DNA from: DAOUEO01 sp963763495
Lineage (GTDB): Bacteria > Chloroflexota > Dehalococcoidia > DSTF01 > JALHUB01
Length of the DNA: 64,000 nucleotides
Direction: 5' to 3'
Assembly: GCA_963763495.1 (NCBI GenBank)
Contig: CAVXOY010000007.1
Coordinates: 31,280 to 95,279 of the forward strand
Positions 1-7,687 of the stretch are shown here, in pieces. The translations under genes and the position numbers were made by a program. The notes beneath the pieces were generated by a model, which was not told the DNA's origin, did no database searches, and worked only from the letters and a program-made list of their open reading frames with translations. Positions within the stretch are counted from its first letter, which is position 1. Each line of letters starts with the position of its first letter.

Positions 1-1
1 C

Positions 2-472
2 GACGATCTGCCTTCGCTGGCGGAGATCTACAACTACTACGTGGTCAATACCGTCGTCTCGTTCGACCTCGACCCCGTCACTATCGATGAGCGACGAGAG
101 TGGTTCCAGCAGTTCGCCTTGGACGGGCCCTATCGCCTGTTCGTCGCTGAGGAAGCGGGCAAGGTCGTCGGCTATTCGGGCAGCTTCCGCTTCCGCACCC
201 GGAAGGCGTACGACACTACCGTCGAGACGACCGTGTACTGCGCGCCGGAGGCCGTCGGCCGTGGCATCGGCCGTCTGTTGTACGACGCTCTCTTCGATGC
301 CTTGCGCGGCGAGAATCTGCACGTGGCGATTGCCGCCATCGCCGTGCCCAACCCGGCCTCCATCGCCCTCCACGAGCGATTCGGCTTCACCTTCGCCGGG
401 CAGTTGCACGACGTCGGCCGCAAGTTCGACCGCTACTGGGACGTTGTCTGGTACGAGAAGCGGCTGCCGTAG
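2..472 (+). CDS. GNAT N-acetyltransferase, phosphinothricin-acetyltransferase-like (5' end outside window)
   Basis: The reading frame is open from the first bases of the window, beginning DDLPSLAEIYNYYVVNT, which matches the usual N-terminal part of phosphinothricin/methionine-sulfone acetyltransferases, so the true start lies upstream. A GTG at 41 could be called as a start but would cut off the first strand and helix. The acetyl-CoA loop is the segment AVGRGIGRLLYDAL, and the closing part NPASIALHERFGFTFAGQL is typical of the family. By family it transfers acetyl from acetyl-CoA to a small amine; the substrate cannot be read from sequence. It converges on pabC, 23 bp away. Confidence 0.85.
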   Translation, partial: DDLPSLAEIYNYYVVNTVVSFDLDPVTIDERREWFQQFALDGPYRLFVAEEAGKVVGYSGSFRFRTRKAYDTTVETTVYCAPEAVGRGIGRLLYDALFDALRGENLHVAIAAIAVPNPASIALHERFGFTFAGQLHDVGRKFDRYWDVVWYEKRLP

Positions 473-495
473 CCCCTCGTCCCTCCGGTTGTCTC

Positions 496-1349
496 CTACC
501 GCGCCGTCTCCCGCGCTACCGCCTGCGCGTACAGACGGCTGATCGCCTCCGTCGTGGGCCCGGGCCGTCCGCTACCGATTGGCTTGCCGTCGATCCGGGT
601 GAGCGGCATTACCCCCATGATCGAGTTGGTCAGGAATGCCTCCTCTGCCTTGGACAGCGTCTGCCGGTTCGACTTCGCCCTCCGCACAGGCGATGCCCGC
701 TCCCGCCGCCAACTCGATGACTGCCGCCCTGGTGATCCCCGGCAGAACGCCCGAATCGAGGCTCGGCGTCAAGAGGCGCCCGTCGCTGACCAAGAAGACG
801 TTGCTCGCGCTTCCCTCTGCGACCATCCCCCGCGTGTTCAACAAGATCGCCTCGTCCGCTCCTTTTCGCCGCGCCTCTTCCCGTGTCAGCAGGTTGTCCA
901 GGTAGTTGAGCGATTTGACGCGGCTGAGCGGCGACGTCTCGTTGCGGCGGACGGCGCTCGTGATGGCCGACATGCCGCGTTCGTAGAGCGAGGTCGGGTA
1001 TTCGGTGAGCGGCACGACGGTGATCAATAGCGACGGGTCTTGCCTTGCCGGGCTCAGACATTGTGCCGGCGGTAAGGGTCAGGCGAATCCGGGCGTCCGG
1101 TAGGCCGTTCTTCTCCAGCAGTATGTCGATGGCCGTTCGGAGGCCGTCGAAAGTAAGGTGTGAGGGGATATCGAGAGTGACCGCGCTCTCGAACAGGCGA
1201 CGATAGTGCGCTTCCAGCCGGAAGACGCACCCGCCGTAGGAGCGCATCGTCTCGAACAGCCCGTAGCCGTAGAGCAAGCCGCGGTCCAGCGCCGGCGTTG
1301 CTGCCGTCTCTCCCTTTACGAAATCGCCGTTGAGGAACACCCAGTTCAT
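496..1349 (-). CDS. pabC: Aminodeoxychorismate lyase / branched-chain aminotransferase-like (pabC), two frameshifts
   Basis: A PLP fold-type IV enzyme that should convert aminodeoxychorismate to p-aminobenzoate for folate. The N-terminal part (MNWVFLNGDFV..., with DRGLLYGYGLFETMR) reads in one frame to about 1030. The middle, with the catalytic-lysine segment SRVKSLNYLDNLL and the cofactor-binding EGSASNVFLV, reads in a second frame to about 660. The end (EEAFLTNSIMGVMPLTRIDG) reads in a third frame to the stop at 496. Joined, the protein is full length and ordinary. It starts 12 bp after the pabB stop, so the two form one operon. The breaks look like sequencing errors. A broad branched-chain or D-amino-acid transaminase cannot be excluded, but the pabB neighbour favours PabC. 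Confidence 0.82.
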
Positions 1350-1361
1350 GTACGCCTGCTC

Positions 1362-2633
1362 CTAGGCAAGCACCGCCTGGGCCAGGGCGCTCGCCTTGTC
1401 CAGCGTCTCCTGGTACTCCAGCTCCGGATCGGAGTCGGCCACGATCCCGCCGCCGGCCTGGAAGTAGACGGTATCGCCCTTGACCAGCATCGTGCGGATG
1501 GCGATGTTCAGGTCGAGCGAGCCGTCAAACCCGATATAGCCGATGGCGCCTGTGTAGACGCTCCGTGCCGTCGGCTCCAGCTCATCGATGATCTCCATCG
1601 CCCGTATCTTCGGCGCCCCTGTTATCGACCCGCTGGGGAAGGTGGCCAGCAGCAGGTCTACCACGTCGCAGCCGTCGCGCAGTTGCGCCTCCACCGTCGA
1701 TGTCAGATGGAACACCGTGGCGAAGCTCTCCAGTGCCGCCAGGTGAGGCACCTGCACCGAGCCGATCTCCGCCACCCGGCCCAGATCGTTCCGCTCCACG
1801 TCCACGATCATCACGTTCTCCGCCTGGTCCTTCTCGCTGTTGACCAGTTCGCGGGCCAGCGCCTCATCCGCTGCCGCCGTTTGGCCGCGGGGACGTGTCC
1901 CCTTGATCGGCCGCGTCTGCATCCGCCGGCTCGTCGGGTCGAAGTGGAGGAAGCGCTCCGGCGATGCGCTCAGCACCTGCACCTCGGGGAAGTTCAGGAA
2001 GGCCGCAAAGGGAGCGGGGTTGACCTGACGCAGCCTCAGATAGAGGTCGAAGGGGTCATGCCGCAGCGGCGCCGCAAACCTTTGCGAGAGGTTCACCTGG
2101 TAGATGTCGCCGTCGTATATGTAGCGCTTCGCCCGCTCGACGACGCGACGATAGGCATCCGGTGTGAACGTGGAGCGCAGGTCTGCGAAGTCCGGGCGGG
2201 AAGCCCTTTTGTCGCCGTTGCGCGATGGGACAGGCGCCGTCAGCCGGGCGTCGTAGCGGACGATCCGGTCGTAGAAACAGAGATAGCAGTCGGGAAGGGC
2301 CAGGTCGTCCTCCGCTCGCTGCGGTAGTTCCTCGACATGCTGCTTCAAGTCATAGGCAAAGTAGCCGACGGCACCCCCTTCGGGCGACAGGCCCTGCTCT
2401 CGCAGCAGTTCGCGAAGCACCTCGAACGGGCTGCCCTCGATGCGCCGGCTGCCACCTTGTCCTGTCACCTCGACGGTTCTGCCTTTCGAGCGCAGCACTA
2501 GAAAGGGGTCCTCGCCGTACAACGAAGTCCGGCCCCACTGGGGGTCGACGAGGGCGCTATCCAGCCAGAATCCGTATCGCTGGCTGCAGGCCTGAACGAC
2601 GGCCTCCATCGCTGCTGTGGTCTCGCAGATCAT
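1362..2633 (-). CDS. pabB: Aminodeoxychorismate synthase component I (pabB)
   Basis: Chorismate-binding enzyme that aminates chorismate to 4-amino-4-deoxychorismate, the first p-aminobenzoate step of folate synthesis. The C-terminal catalytic half carries the family signatures SGDIYQVNLSQRF-like (here YDGDIYQVNLSQRF), PIKGTRPRG, the DVERNDLGR motif, ATFPSGSITGAPK and GAIGYIGFDG. The frame is open to 2732, but I prefer the ATG at 2633 (MICETTAAM): the longer form would begin within 3 bp of the -10 element of the opposite-strand tRNA promoter, and its extra residues look non-coding. No strong ribosome site precedes 2633. The related anthranilate synthase TrpE is the alternative; direct coupling to pabC makes PabB more likely. 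Confidence 0.9.
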   Translation of the reverse strand: MICETTAAMEAVVQACSQRYGFWLDSALVDPQWGRTSLYGEDPFLVLRSKGRTVEVTGQGGSRRIEGSPFEVLRELLREQGLSPEGGAVGYFAYDLKQHVEELPQRAEDDLALPDCYLCFYDRIVRYDARLTAPVPSRNGDKRASRPDFADLRSTFTPDAYRRVVERAKRYIYDGDIYQVNLSQRFAAPLRHDPFDLYLRLRQVNPAPFAAFLNFPEVQVLSASPERFLHFDPTSRRMQTRPIKGTRPRGQTAAADEALARELVNSEKDQAENVMIVDVERNDLGRVAEIGSVQVPHLAALESFATVFHLTSTVEAQLRDGCDVVDLLLATFPSGSITGAPKIRAMEIIDELEPTARSVYTGAIGYIGFDGSLDLNIAIRTMLVKGDTVYFQAGGGIVADSDPELEYQETLDKASALAQAVLA

Positions 2634-2699
2634 CGTGTTCGTTTCTGTTTCCCGTTTGTCCAGTGTCAACGCCCCATTGTAGCAGGCGTCGCCGTCGCG

Positions 2700-2729
2700 T
2701 TGACAGCCCCAAATACCCTTTGCTATGAT
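2700..2729 (+). promoter_or_regulatory. Promoter of tRNA-Met
   Basis: TTGACA (2700-2705), an 18-bp spacer, and TATGAT (2724-2729) preceded by TGC, an extended -10. The tRNA begins 47 bp after the -10. Confidence 0.7.
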
Positions 2730-2775
2730 CAAGCCCGGCGGCAGCGTACCCGCCAGAGGCGGGAGGGACTCATAA

Positions 2776-2850
2776 GGCAGCGTAGCTCAGTGGTAGAGCA
2801 GGGGACTCATAAGCCCTTGGTCGTGGGTTCAAATCCCTCCGCTGCCACCA
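2776..2850 (+). tRNA. tRNA-Met (anticodon CAT)
   Basis: Full cloverleaf: acceptor GGCAGCG pairs with CGCTGCC, D arm GCTC/GAGC, anticodon loop CTCATAA giving CAT, T arm with GTTCAAATC, and an encoded CCA end (2848-2850). The last anticodon-stem pair is an A/G mismatch. CAT could be elongator Met, initiator Met or the Ile2 type. The acceptor starts with a G-C pair, so it is not a typical initiator; elongator Met and Ile2 are not separable by eye. Confidence 0.9.
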
Positions 2851-2878
2851 AACACGATTAATGGCTGTTCCTCGCCAC

Positions 2879-2905
2879 AGCCTCGCTGACTGAGAGGGCG
2901 AGGCT
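2879..2905 (+). terminator. Rho-independent terminator after tRNA-Met
   Basis: An 8-bp stem AGCCTCGC (2879-2886) / GCGAGGCT (2898-2905) with an 11-base loop, followed by TTCTTCT. It sits 28 bp after the tRNA end. Confidence 0.65.
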
Positions 2906-2951
2906 TTCTTCTGTCGCCGCCGTTCGCAGTCTGTCCCACCCAGAATCCCTG

Positions 2952-2981
2952 TTGGCCGCTTGTCGACGACGCTGCTATACT
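2952..2981 (+). promoter_or_regulatory. Likely promoter of the isocitrate/isopropylmalate dehydrogenase gene
   Basis: TTGGCC (2952-2957), an 18-bp spacer and TATACT (2976-2981) preceded by TGC. The coding start is 57 bp downstream. The -35 is weak; the extended -10 carries the call. Confidence 0.5.
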
Positions 2982-3038
2982 GGAATGTCCACAGGGTCGC
3001 TGATTCTTCCGACGATTTATTGCTAGGCAGGGAGTGAG

Positions 3039-4277
3039 ATGTATAGGGAAGCAATCGAGAAAGCAAAAGAACACTTCGCCGCTCTCCTCGAAGAGCAGTT
3101 CGAGCGCATCGAGAGGATGAAGGCAAATGAGGAATGGGTCGACTACACTAGCCTCAACCCGCTCGTCATCGGCGTCTGCGGCGGCGACGGCATTGGACCC
3201 TACATCTCCCAGCAGACCCAAAGGGTGTTGGAGTTGCTTCTGAAGCCGGAGGTGGAGAGCGGCAAAGTCGTCTTCAAGACCATCGACGGCTTGACCATCG
3301 AGAACCGCTCTGCCCAGCTCAAGGCGATTCCCGACGATGTCCTCGAAGAGCTCAAACAGTGCGACGTCATCCTCAAGGGCCCCACAACTACGCCGCGCGC
3401 CGGTGACCCTTGGCCCAACATCGAGAGCGCCAACGTCGCCATGCGCAAAGCTCTCGACCTCTTCGCTAACGTCCGGCCCGTGCGCATCCCGGCGCAGGGC
3501 ATCGACTGGGTCTTCTTCCGCGAAAACACCGAGGGCGCCTACGCCGTGGGGAGCAAGGGCATTCACGTCACCCCCGACCTCTGCATCGACTTCACCGTCG
3601 CTACTCTGCAAGGAAGCGAGCGGCTTATACGACTCGCCTTCGACTACGCCAGCAAGCACGGCATCAACAGAGTAACCGTGGTCACGAAGGCCAACGTGAT
3701 CAAGACCACCGACGGCAGGTTCCTCGAGATCGCTCGCATGGTTGCCGCCGACTATCCTGAAGTCGAGTGGGACGACTGGTACATTGACATAATACCGGCG
3801 AAGCTCGTCGATCCCAAGCGACGCACCTACTTCCGCGTCTTCGCTCTGCCCAACCTCTACGGCGACATCCTCACCGACGAGGCCGCCGAGCTTCAGGGCG
3901 GCGTCGGCACCGCCGGCAGCGCCAATATCGGCAAGCGCTACGCGATGTTCGAAGCGATCCACGGCAGCGCTCCCCGTATGGTCGACGAGGGACGTGTTCA
4001 GTATGCCGACCCCAGCGGTCTCATCCGCGGCGGTGCAATGCTCCTCGGTCACATCGGCTTTGCCGATCGCGCCCGGGCACTGGAGATGGCCCTTGAGATC
4101 TGTGACACCTTCGAGAAGAAGCTGATTATCACCGGCCGTCCCACCGGGGCTACGGGAGAGGCCTTTACCGACTACCTGATGGAGACCCTGGCCGACCCCG
4201 CTTTGGAGACGCGGTGGCGGGAGTATCAGGACCAGGCTGGCGGTGCCCCCGTTGGCAGCTCTGCGGCGCCGCTTTAG
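3039..4277 (+). CDS. Isocitrate/isopropylmalate dehydrogenase family protein, probably isocitrate dehydrogenase
   Basis: A decarboxylating NAD(P)-dependent beta-hydroxyacid dehydrogenase of 412 residues. Visible family marks are GVCGGDGIGPYI near residue 47, the FRENTEGAYAVGSKG substrate segment, TVVTKANVIKTTDGRF with the catalytic lysine, the metal site NLYGDILTDEAAELQGGVGTAGSANIG, and EAIHGSAPRMV for cofactor binding. The 40-residue acidic helix before the Rossmann-like core is unusual for LeuB and fits the short isocitrate dehydrogenase group. By family it would make 2-oxoglutarate in the TCA cycle. The start is fixed by GGGAG seven bases before the ATG. It stands alone between two tRNA genes. 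LeuB or homoisocitrate dehydrogenase are the alternatives. Confidence 0.82.
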   Translation: MYREAIEKAKEHFAALLEEQFERIERMKANEEWVDYTSLNPLVIGVCGGDGIGPYISQQTQRVLELLLKPEVESGKVVFKTIDGLTIENRSAQLKAIPDDVLEELKQCDVILKGPTTTPRAGDPWPNIESANVAMRKALDLFANVRPVRIPAQGIDWVFFRENTEGAYAVGSKGIHVTPDLCIDFTVATLQGSERLIRLAFDYASKHGINRVTVVTKANVIKTTDGRFLEIARMVAADYPEVEWDDWYIDIIPAKLVDPKRRTYFRVFALPNLYGDILTDEAAELQGGVGTAGSANIGKRYAMFEAIHGSAPRMVDEGRVQYADPSGLIRGGAMLLGHIGFADRARALEMALEICDTFEKKLIITGRPTGATGEAFTDYLMETLADPALETRWREYQDQAGGAPVGSSAAPL

Positions 4278-4336
4278 CGGGTTCCACGGACCCCCTCCAC
4301 GAGTTCGGCCGTCCCTGCTGACGCCGTGGAGATTCC

Positions 4337-4365
4337 TTGACAGCCCCTAGGCCGTTGGCTACAAT
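4337..4365 (+). promoter_or_regulatory. Promoter of the tRNA-Val/Leu/Arg group
   Basis: TTGACA (4337-4342), exactly 17 bp, then TACAAT (4360-4365), a near-consensus sigma-70-type promoter. tRNA-Val begins 25 bp after the -10. Confidence 0.75.
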
Positions 4366-4390
4366 CGTTTTGGCTGAGTAGCTGAGCCTT

Positions 4391-4467
4391 GGGCGGTTAG
4401 CTCAGTTGGTATGAGCGCTTCCTTCACACGGAAGAGGTCACAGGTTCGAGCCCTGTACCGCCCACCA
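4391..4467 (+). tRNA. tRNA-Val (anticodon CAC)
   Basis: Acceptor GGGCGGT/ACCGCCC, anticodon stem CTTCC/GGAAG, loop TTCACAC with anticodon CAC, T loop GTTCGAG, and encoded CCA. First of three tRNA genes within 353 bp on the same strand. Confidence 0.95.
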
Positions 4468-4495
4468 TGCTTGGGTTTGGCGATAGCCGCATAAT

Positions 4496-4581
4496 GCCGA
4501 AGTGGCGGAATGGCAGACGCGCTACGTTCAGGGCGTAGTGTCCGCAAGGGCGTGTGGGTTCAAATCCCACCTTCGGCACCA
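4496..4581 (+). tRNA. tRNA-Leu (anticodon CAG)
   Basis: Class II tRNA with a long variable arm. Acceptor GCCGAAG pairs with CTTCGGC, anticodon stem GCTAC with loop GTTCAGG gives CAG, variable arm TGTCCGCAAGGGCG, T loop GTTCAAATC, encoded CCA. It lies 28 bp after tRNA-Val. Confidence 0.95.
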
Positions 4582-4666
4582 GACCGGATAACCCCGGACG
4601 AAGGACGGGGATCGGACGTTAGATGTCTCATCCGCGTCTCGTCCCGAGTCCTTCTCTATGTTGTGG

Positions 4667-4743
4667 GCGCTCGTAGCTCAGCTGGATAGAGCGCAGCCCT
4701 GCGGAGGCTGAGGTCGTGGGTTCGAATCCCGCCGAGCGCGCCA
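4667..4743 (+). tRNA. tRNA-Arg (anticodon GCG)
   Basis: Acceptor GCGCTCG/CGAGCGC, anticodon stem CAGCC/GGCTG, loop CTGCGGA giving GCG, T loop GTTCGAA, discriminator G and encoded CCA. The GCG anticodon reads CGC directly, where many bacteria use ACG modified to ICG. Before it, 4588-4615 holds a small CCCCG/CGGGG hairpin with no T run. Confidence 0.93.
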
Positions 4744-4839
4744 TCTTTATCGTCAGGAGCGGCAGGCGGCTTCGCCCAAGGGTGCGTGGCGACCTGCCGT
4801 TCGTATCTTCTTAGGCTGTCTGGCGAAGGAGTGACCGAC

Positions 4840-5415
4840 ATGAGCGCGGCCCCAATGAGACGCCTTCTTCTTAGCGGCCTCCTTGTCGCCGCTGGCCTGC
4901 TTACCCTCCTTCCCATCGCCTGCGATGATGACGACGAAGGAAAGGAAACACCTACCCCGACTGCGACCTTCCAGCCTACGTCTACGCCGGCAGCGACCCC
5001 CGACATACGAGACGCCGATCTCTCGCGGCAGCCCGACCTTACGGCCCTCCTCCAGCGCCTGGGCGGTGAACTGGTGACATCTGACATTCTCTACGTCGAC
5101 CTCACCGGTGATGGTGGAGAAGAAGCCATACTCCCCATATCCTCAGGAGGGACCGCCGGCAACCTCGCGTTCATCGTGCTCGGCTACCGCGATGGCAAAC
5201 TTGCCGCCCTGCTGACAGAGGTGCCGGAGGCTGGTTCCTTACGGGTCGAGGTAGATGATCACCACCTTGTGGAGGTGCTTCCGGTCTATAGCGACGGTGA
5301 TACGCCCGGTTTTCCCAGTCAGATCAAGAGGATCTACTATGACTGGAAGAGCGGCACTCTCATAGCCGGCCGGGAGGAGACGGTGGATAACCCCGACCTG
5401 CCGCCGAAGGAGTAG
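4840..5415 (+). CDS. Secreted lipoprotein of unknown function
   Basis: The start at 4840 is set by GAAGGAG about nine bases upstream; an in-frame ATG at 4786 lacks a ribosome site. The N terminus MSAAPMRR is followed by a hydrophobic stretch and a lipobox LPIAC, so Cys28 should be lipidated. Then come an acidic run (DDDDEGKE) and a threonine/proline linker (TPTPTATFQPTSTP), a common tether in Chloroflexota lipoproteins. The roughly 130-residue C-terminal domain has DILYVDLTGDGGEEAILP, resembling FG-GAP/VCBS-like DLTGDG repeats and possibly calcium-binding. No function can be assigned. It follows the tRNA group on the same strand. Confidence 0.75.
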   Translation: MSAAPMRRLLLSGLLVAAGLLTLLPIACDDDDEGKETPTPTATFQPTSTPAATPDIRDADLSRQPDLTALLQRLGGELVTSDILYVDLTGDGGEEAILPISSGGTAGNLAFIVLGYRDGKLAALLTEVPEAGSLRVEVDDHHLVEVLPVYSDGDTPGFPSQIKRIYYDWKSGTLIAGREETVDNPDLPPKE

Positions 5416-5487
5416 CCGAACTGAGACTTCTCAGTGAGGGTTCGCTCCCGTCATGGATCCGTTCGGCATCCCGTCGGATGGGCGGCG

Positions 5488-5517
5488 TTGTATCTCCCGC
5501 CGGTGGGGATGTATAAT
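5488..5517 (+). promoter_or_regulatory. Promoter before the small membrane protein
   Basis: TTGTAT (5488-5493), an 18-bp spacer, then TATAAT (5512-5517) with TG at 5510-5511 directly before it. The TTG start of the next gene is 41 bp downstream. Confidence 0.6.
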
Positions 5518-5557
5518 CTCTCCTGACCAGCAAGCCGATTAAGCATAAGAGGATACA

Positions 5558-5821
5558 TTGCCCAAGCAACCACGTTCCAGTGCCACCCGCAAGCCCCGGC
5601 CGAAGATCAAACGGCGCACCGGCGTCCCGCCCGTAGTCGCTCGTGCCCGAGTCGCACCGCTTGCCGCCTCAGCCCCCCGAACTGCGGAACAGGCTCCTGC
5701 AAAACCCAGAGTGCCGGGAGCGATGGACTTCAGCTATGTGGGGAAGGAGCTGCGCCGGATAGTCGTCGTAACCACCGGCGTCATCCTTCTCATGGTGGTG
5801 CTGTCTTTCTTCTTCCGCTAG
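5558..5821 (+). CDS. Small membrane protein with basic, proline/alanine-rich N terminus
   Basis: An 87-residue protein starting at TTG, preceded by AGAGGA seven bases upstream. The first 55 residues are rich in Lys, Arg, Pro and Ala (SSATRKPRPKIKRRTG) and probably lie in the cytoplasm. A single hydrophobic helix (about 69-86, VVVTTGVILLMVVLSFFF) ends almost at the C terminus, so it would be a tail-anchored protein. No family recognised. It has its own promoter. Confidence 0.6.
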   Translation: MPKQPRSSATRKPRPKIKRRTGVPPVVARARVAPLAASAPRTAEQAPAKPRVPGAMDFSYVGKELRRIVVVTTGVILLMVVLSFFFR

Positions 5822-5901
5822 AGCAGCAAAAGGCTAGCGAGAGTCCTCCCAGTCTGTCGGCGTTCCCTTTGGCGAGAGGCAATTCGTAGGGGAAGTCGTA
5901 G

Positions 5902-6390
5902 CTAGCGGAGGCGTCCTATCGCTATGACGATGGCGATGCCCGTCAGAACGTAGCCGTAGATGTCGTCGCGAGGGATGATGTCCAGCCCTGCCACCAAGTT
6001 GTGGACTAAATAGGCGAGGATGACTCCTGCTGCCGCAATCCCCTGGAGAGTCGGGCCGCGCTTCCGGTTGGTTGCCCAGCTTACAGACTCGCCGATGGCA
6101 TAGCCAATTCCCAGCGCTAGGAAGAGGACGTAGAAGCCGTAAGCGCGGGTTGCCTGGGGCAACAGGAAAGCCCACAGTCCTCCGATCGCTGCCCCCATAG
6201 CCACTGCAGCGCCGATGCCGCGCAGGAGGTAGGCCAGGGAGACATTATAGGTGGGGATGCGTCGTACCTGGGCGCAGTCGCGGCAGCGGACGCCGACAGG
6301 AGTGTAGACTAGGCAGCGCGGACAGATCGGCTTACCGCAGCGCCCGCAGGCAAGCTCTGTTTCCACGTTGGGATGCGTCGCACACTGCAT
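5902..6390 (-). CDS. B-box zinc-finger membrane protein
   Basis: A 162-residue protein. The N-terminal 45 residues have paired Cys and His (CATHPNVETELACGRCGKPICPRC, then VRCRDCA), the B-box-type zinc finger seen in many bacterial membrane proteins. Four hydrophobic stretches follow: about 52-77, 83-101, 116-133 and 143-158. The usual role of such proteins is unknown. The gene is alone on the minus strand, facing the small membrane protein at 5558. The region 5822-5901 between them is empty. Confidence 0.75.
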   Translation of the reverse strand: MQCATHPNVETELACGRCGKPICPRCLVYTPVGVRCRDCAQVRRIPTYNVSLAYLLRGIGAAVAMGAAIGGLWAFLLPQATRAYGFYVLFLALGIGYAIGESVSWATNRKRGPTLQGIAAAGVILAYLVHNLVAGLDIIPRDDIYGYVLTGIAIVIAIGRLR

Positions 6391-6464
6391 GAAGTCGCTT
6401 TGCTCCTTCGTCCCAGCTTCTACTCTAGGTTAGCACAGCTCTTGCGTTTCGAATAACCTCCTCG

Positions 6465-6788
6465 ATGAAGCGCGCCGACATCGTTGTCGCTCAGCCTGCA
6501 GATGCCGGAAACGCCCTCTGCTCCAATGTCCATCTCCGATTCTGGGCGAAGGTCGACTCCTTTGAGACCGGCGATGCTGTCGACTGCATCGTCATCTCCG
6601 ATGGCACTCCGTATCTAGTGAGGAGCTGGACCGACGCGGATAGCGATAGCACCTATCATTCTGTGGACATAGACCTGTCGCCCTACGCGATGTCCAGCGT
6701 TTTCTACGTCTCGTTCGACGCGCGGATGTCTGCCACCGACGACTACTTCTACATCGACGGTCTGGTACTCAGGGATCTCCCGCCGTAG
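6465..6788 (+). CDS. Orphan beta-sandwich fragment, possibly a remnant of a secreted protein
   Basis: A 107-residue frame beginning MKRADIVVAQPADAG with no signal peptide and no clear ribosome site. The body (VHLRFWAKVDSFETGDAVDCIVISDG... DDYFYIDGLVLRDLPP) resembles the C-terminal half of extracellular beta-sandwich (MAM/concanavalin-like) domains, normally part of much larger secreted proteins. The frame is closed by a TAG at 6426, so the rest is not just upstream. It is either a decayed remnant or a region missing sequence. Codon use looks normal for this genome. Confidence 0.45.
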   Translation: MKRADIVVAQPADAGNALCSNVHLRFWAKVDSFETGDAVDCIVISDGTPYLVRSWTDADSDSTYHSVDIDLSPYAMSSVFYVSFDARMSATDDYFYIDGLVLRDLPP

Positions 6789-6829
6789 GCTTCGCCGCTG
6801 TTGAGGGGTGGCACCGAGTGTGTGGGGTA

Positions 6830-7687
6830 CTAGTTCTGGGAACCGCGCGATAGGTTTGCCTGGCCGGCTCGCTCCAGGAAAGCCTCGATGTCTTCGTCGG
6901 GGAGAGGGATATCGCCCAGCATGCGCTCGTGGGGACCTCCCAGGCCGTGGTAGTCGCTGCCGCCGACTTTCAGAAGGCCGTGTGCTTCTGCTATTCGCGC
7001 CAGGCGGTCTCGCGTCCTTCGGTCATAGTCCTGGTAGTGGACCTCCATGGCAGCCAGGCCGGCAGCCTTGAGCTCCTCAACCAACTCGTCCAGGTTAGAT
7101 AGCATGCTGGGGTGAGCGAGCGCCGCCAAGGCGCCTACCCGGACCAGCATCTCGACCGCCTCGACGGGTGTAAGCTTCACCCTCTCCACATAAGCGGGCC
7201 CGTTCCTCCCTATGTAGCGGTCAAAGGCCTCCTGGAAGGAAGAGACGTAGCCCTTCTCGACCAGCACCTGAGCGACGTGCGGACGTCCCACCGCCCCTTC
7301 ACCCGCGAGTTCCGCCACCCGGTCCCAGGGGATCTCCATTCCCATGTCGCGCAGCTTCACCACCATCCCCCGGCCTCTATCCCGGCGGGCGCTGCGGAGA
7401 TTCGTCAGGGTGCGCTGGAAATCCGCATTGTCATAGTCCAGGAAATAGCCCAGCATGTGCACCTCAGCGCCGGGTATATCCGTGCTCATCTCGATCCCGG
7501 AGACCAGAGTGAGGTCAGGATGCTTCTCCGCCGCCAGCCGTGCCTCGGCGAGTCCCTCTGTGGAATCGTGGTCGGTGATGGCGAGTATCCTCAGGCCTGC
7601 CTTGGCCGCCAGATCGACAAGCTGCGTAGGGGTGAGGCGGCCATCCGAAGCATTGGTGTGAGTGTGGAGGTCGGCTTTACTGGTCAT
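6830..7687 (-). CDS. PHP-domain phosphoesterase
   Basis: A metal-dependent PHP hydrolase of about 285 residues. The metal-binding motifs are in order: DLHTHTNASDG at residues 6-16, ITDHDS around 40, GIEM near 65, then ALAHP and GGSDYHG towards the end. This single-domain layout matches the YciV/RNase AM and nucleoside-3',5'-bisphosphate phosphatase group rather than DNA polymerase PHP domains. The start MTSKADLH at 7687 overlaps the end of the upstream ymdB-like gene by 11 bp, so the two are translated from one message; an in-frame upstream start at 7750 would overlap by 74 bp. Substrate is not determined by sequence. Confidence 0.85.
   Translation of the reverse strand: MTSKADLHTHTNASDGRLTPTQLVDLAAKAGLRILAITDHDSTEGLAEARLAAEKHPDLTLVSGIEMSTDIPGAEVHMLGYFLDYDNADFQRTLTNLRSARRDRGRGMVVKLRDMGMEIPWDRVAELAGEGAVGRPHVAQVLVEKGYVSSFQEAFDRYIGRNGPAYVERVKLTPVEAVEMLVRVGALAALAHPSMLSNLDELVEELKAAGLAAMEVHYQDYDRRTRDRLARIAEAHGLLKVGGSDYHGLGGPHERMLGDIPLPDEDIEAFLERAGQANLSRGSQN

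Noticed and set aside
1206..2327. Long plus-strand open frame (373 codons) opposite pabB
   Set aside because: It is the antisense shadow of pabB in GC-rich DNA; residues are dominated by Arg, His, Leu and Val with no motif, while pabB has all its signatures.
2829..4052. Minus-strand open frame of 407 codons opposite the isocitrate/isopropylmalate dehydrogenase and running through tRNA-Met sequence
   Set aside because: Antisense shadow: Val/Asp/Gly-rich with no family, and it covers the terminator and promoter region.
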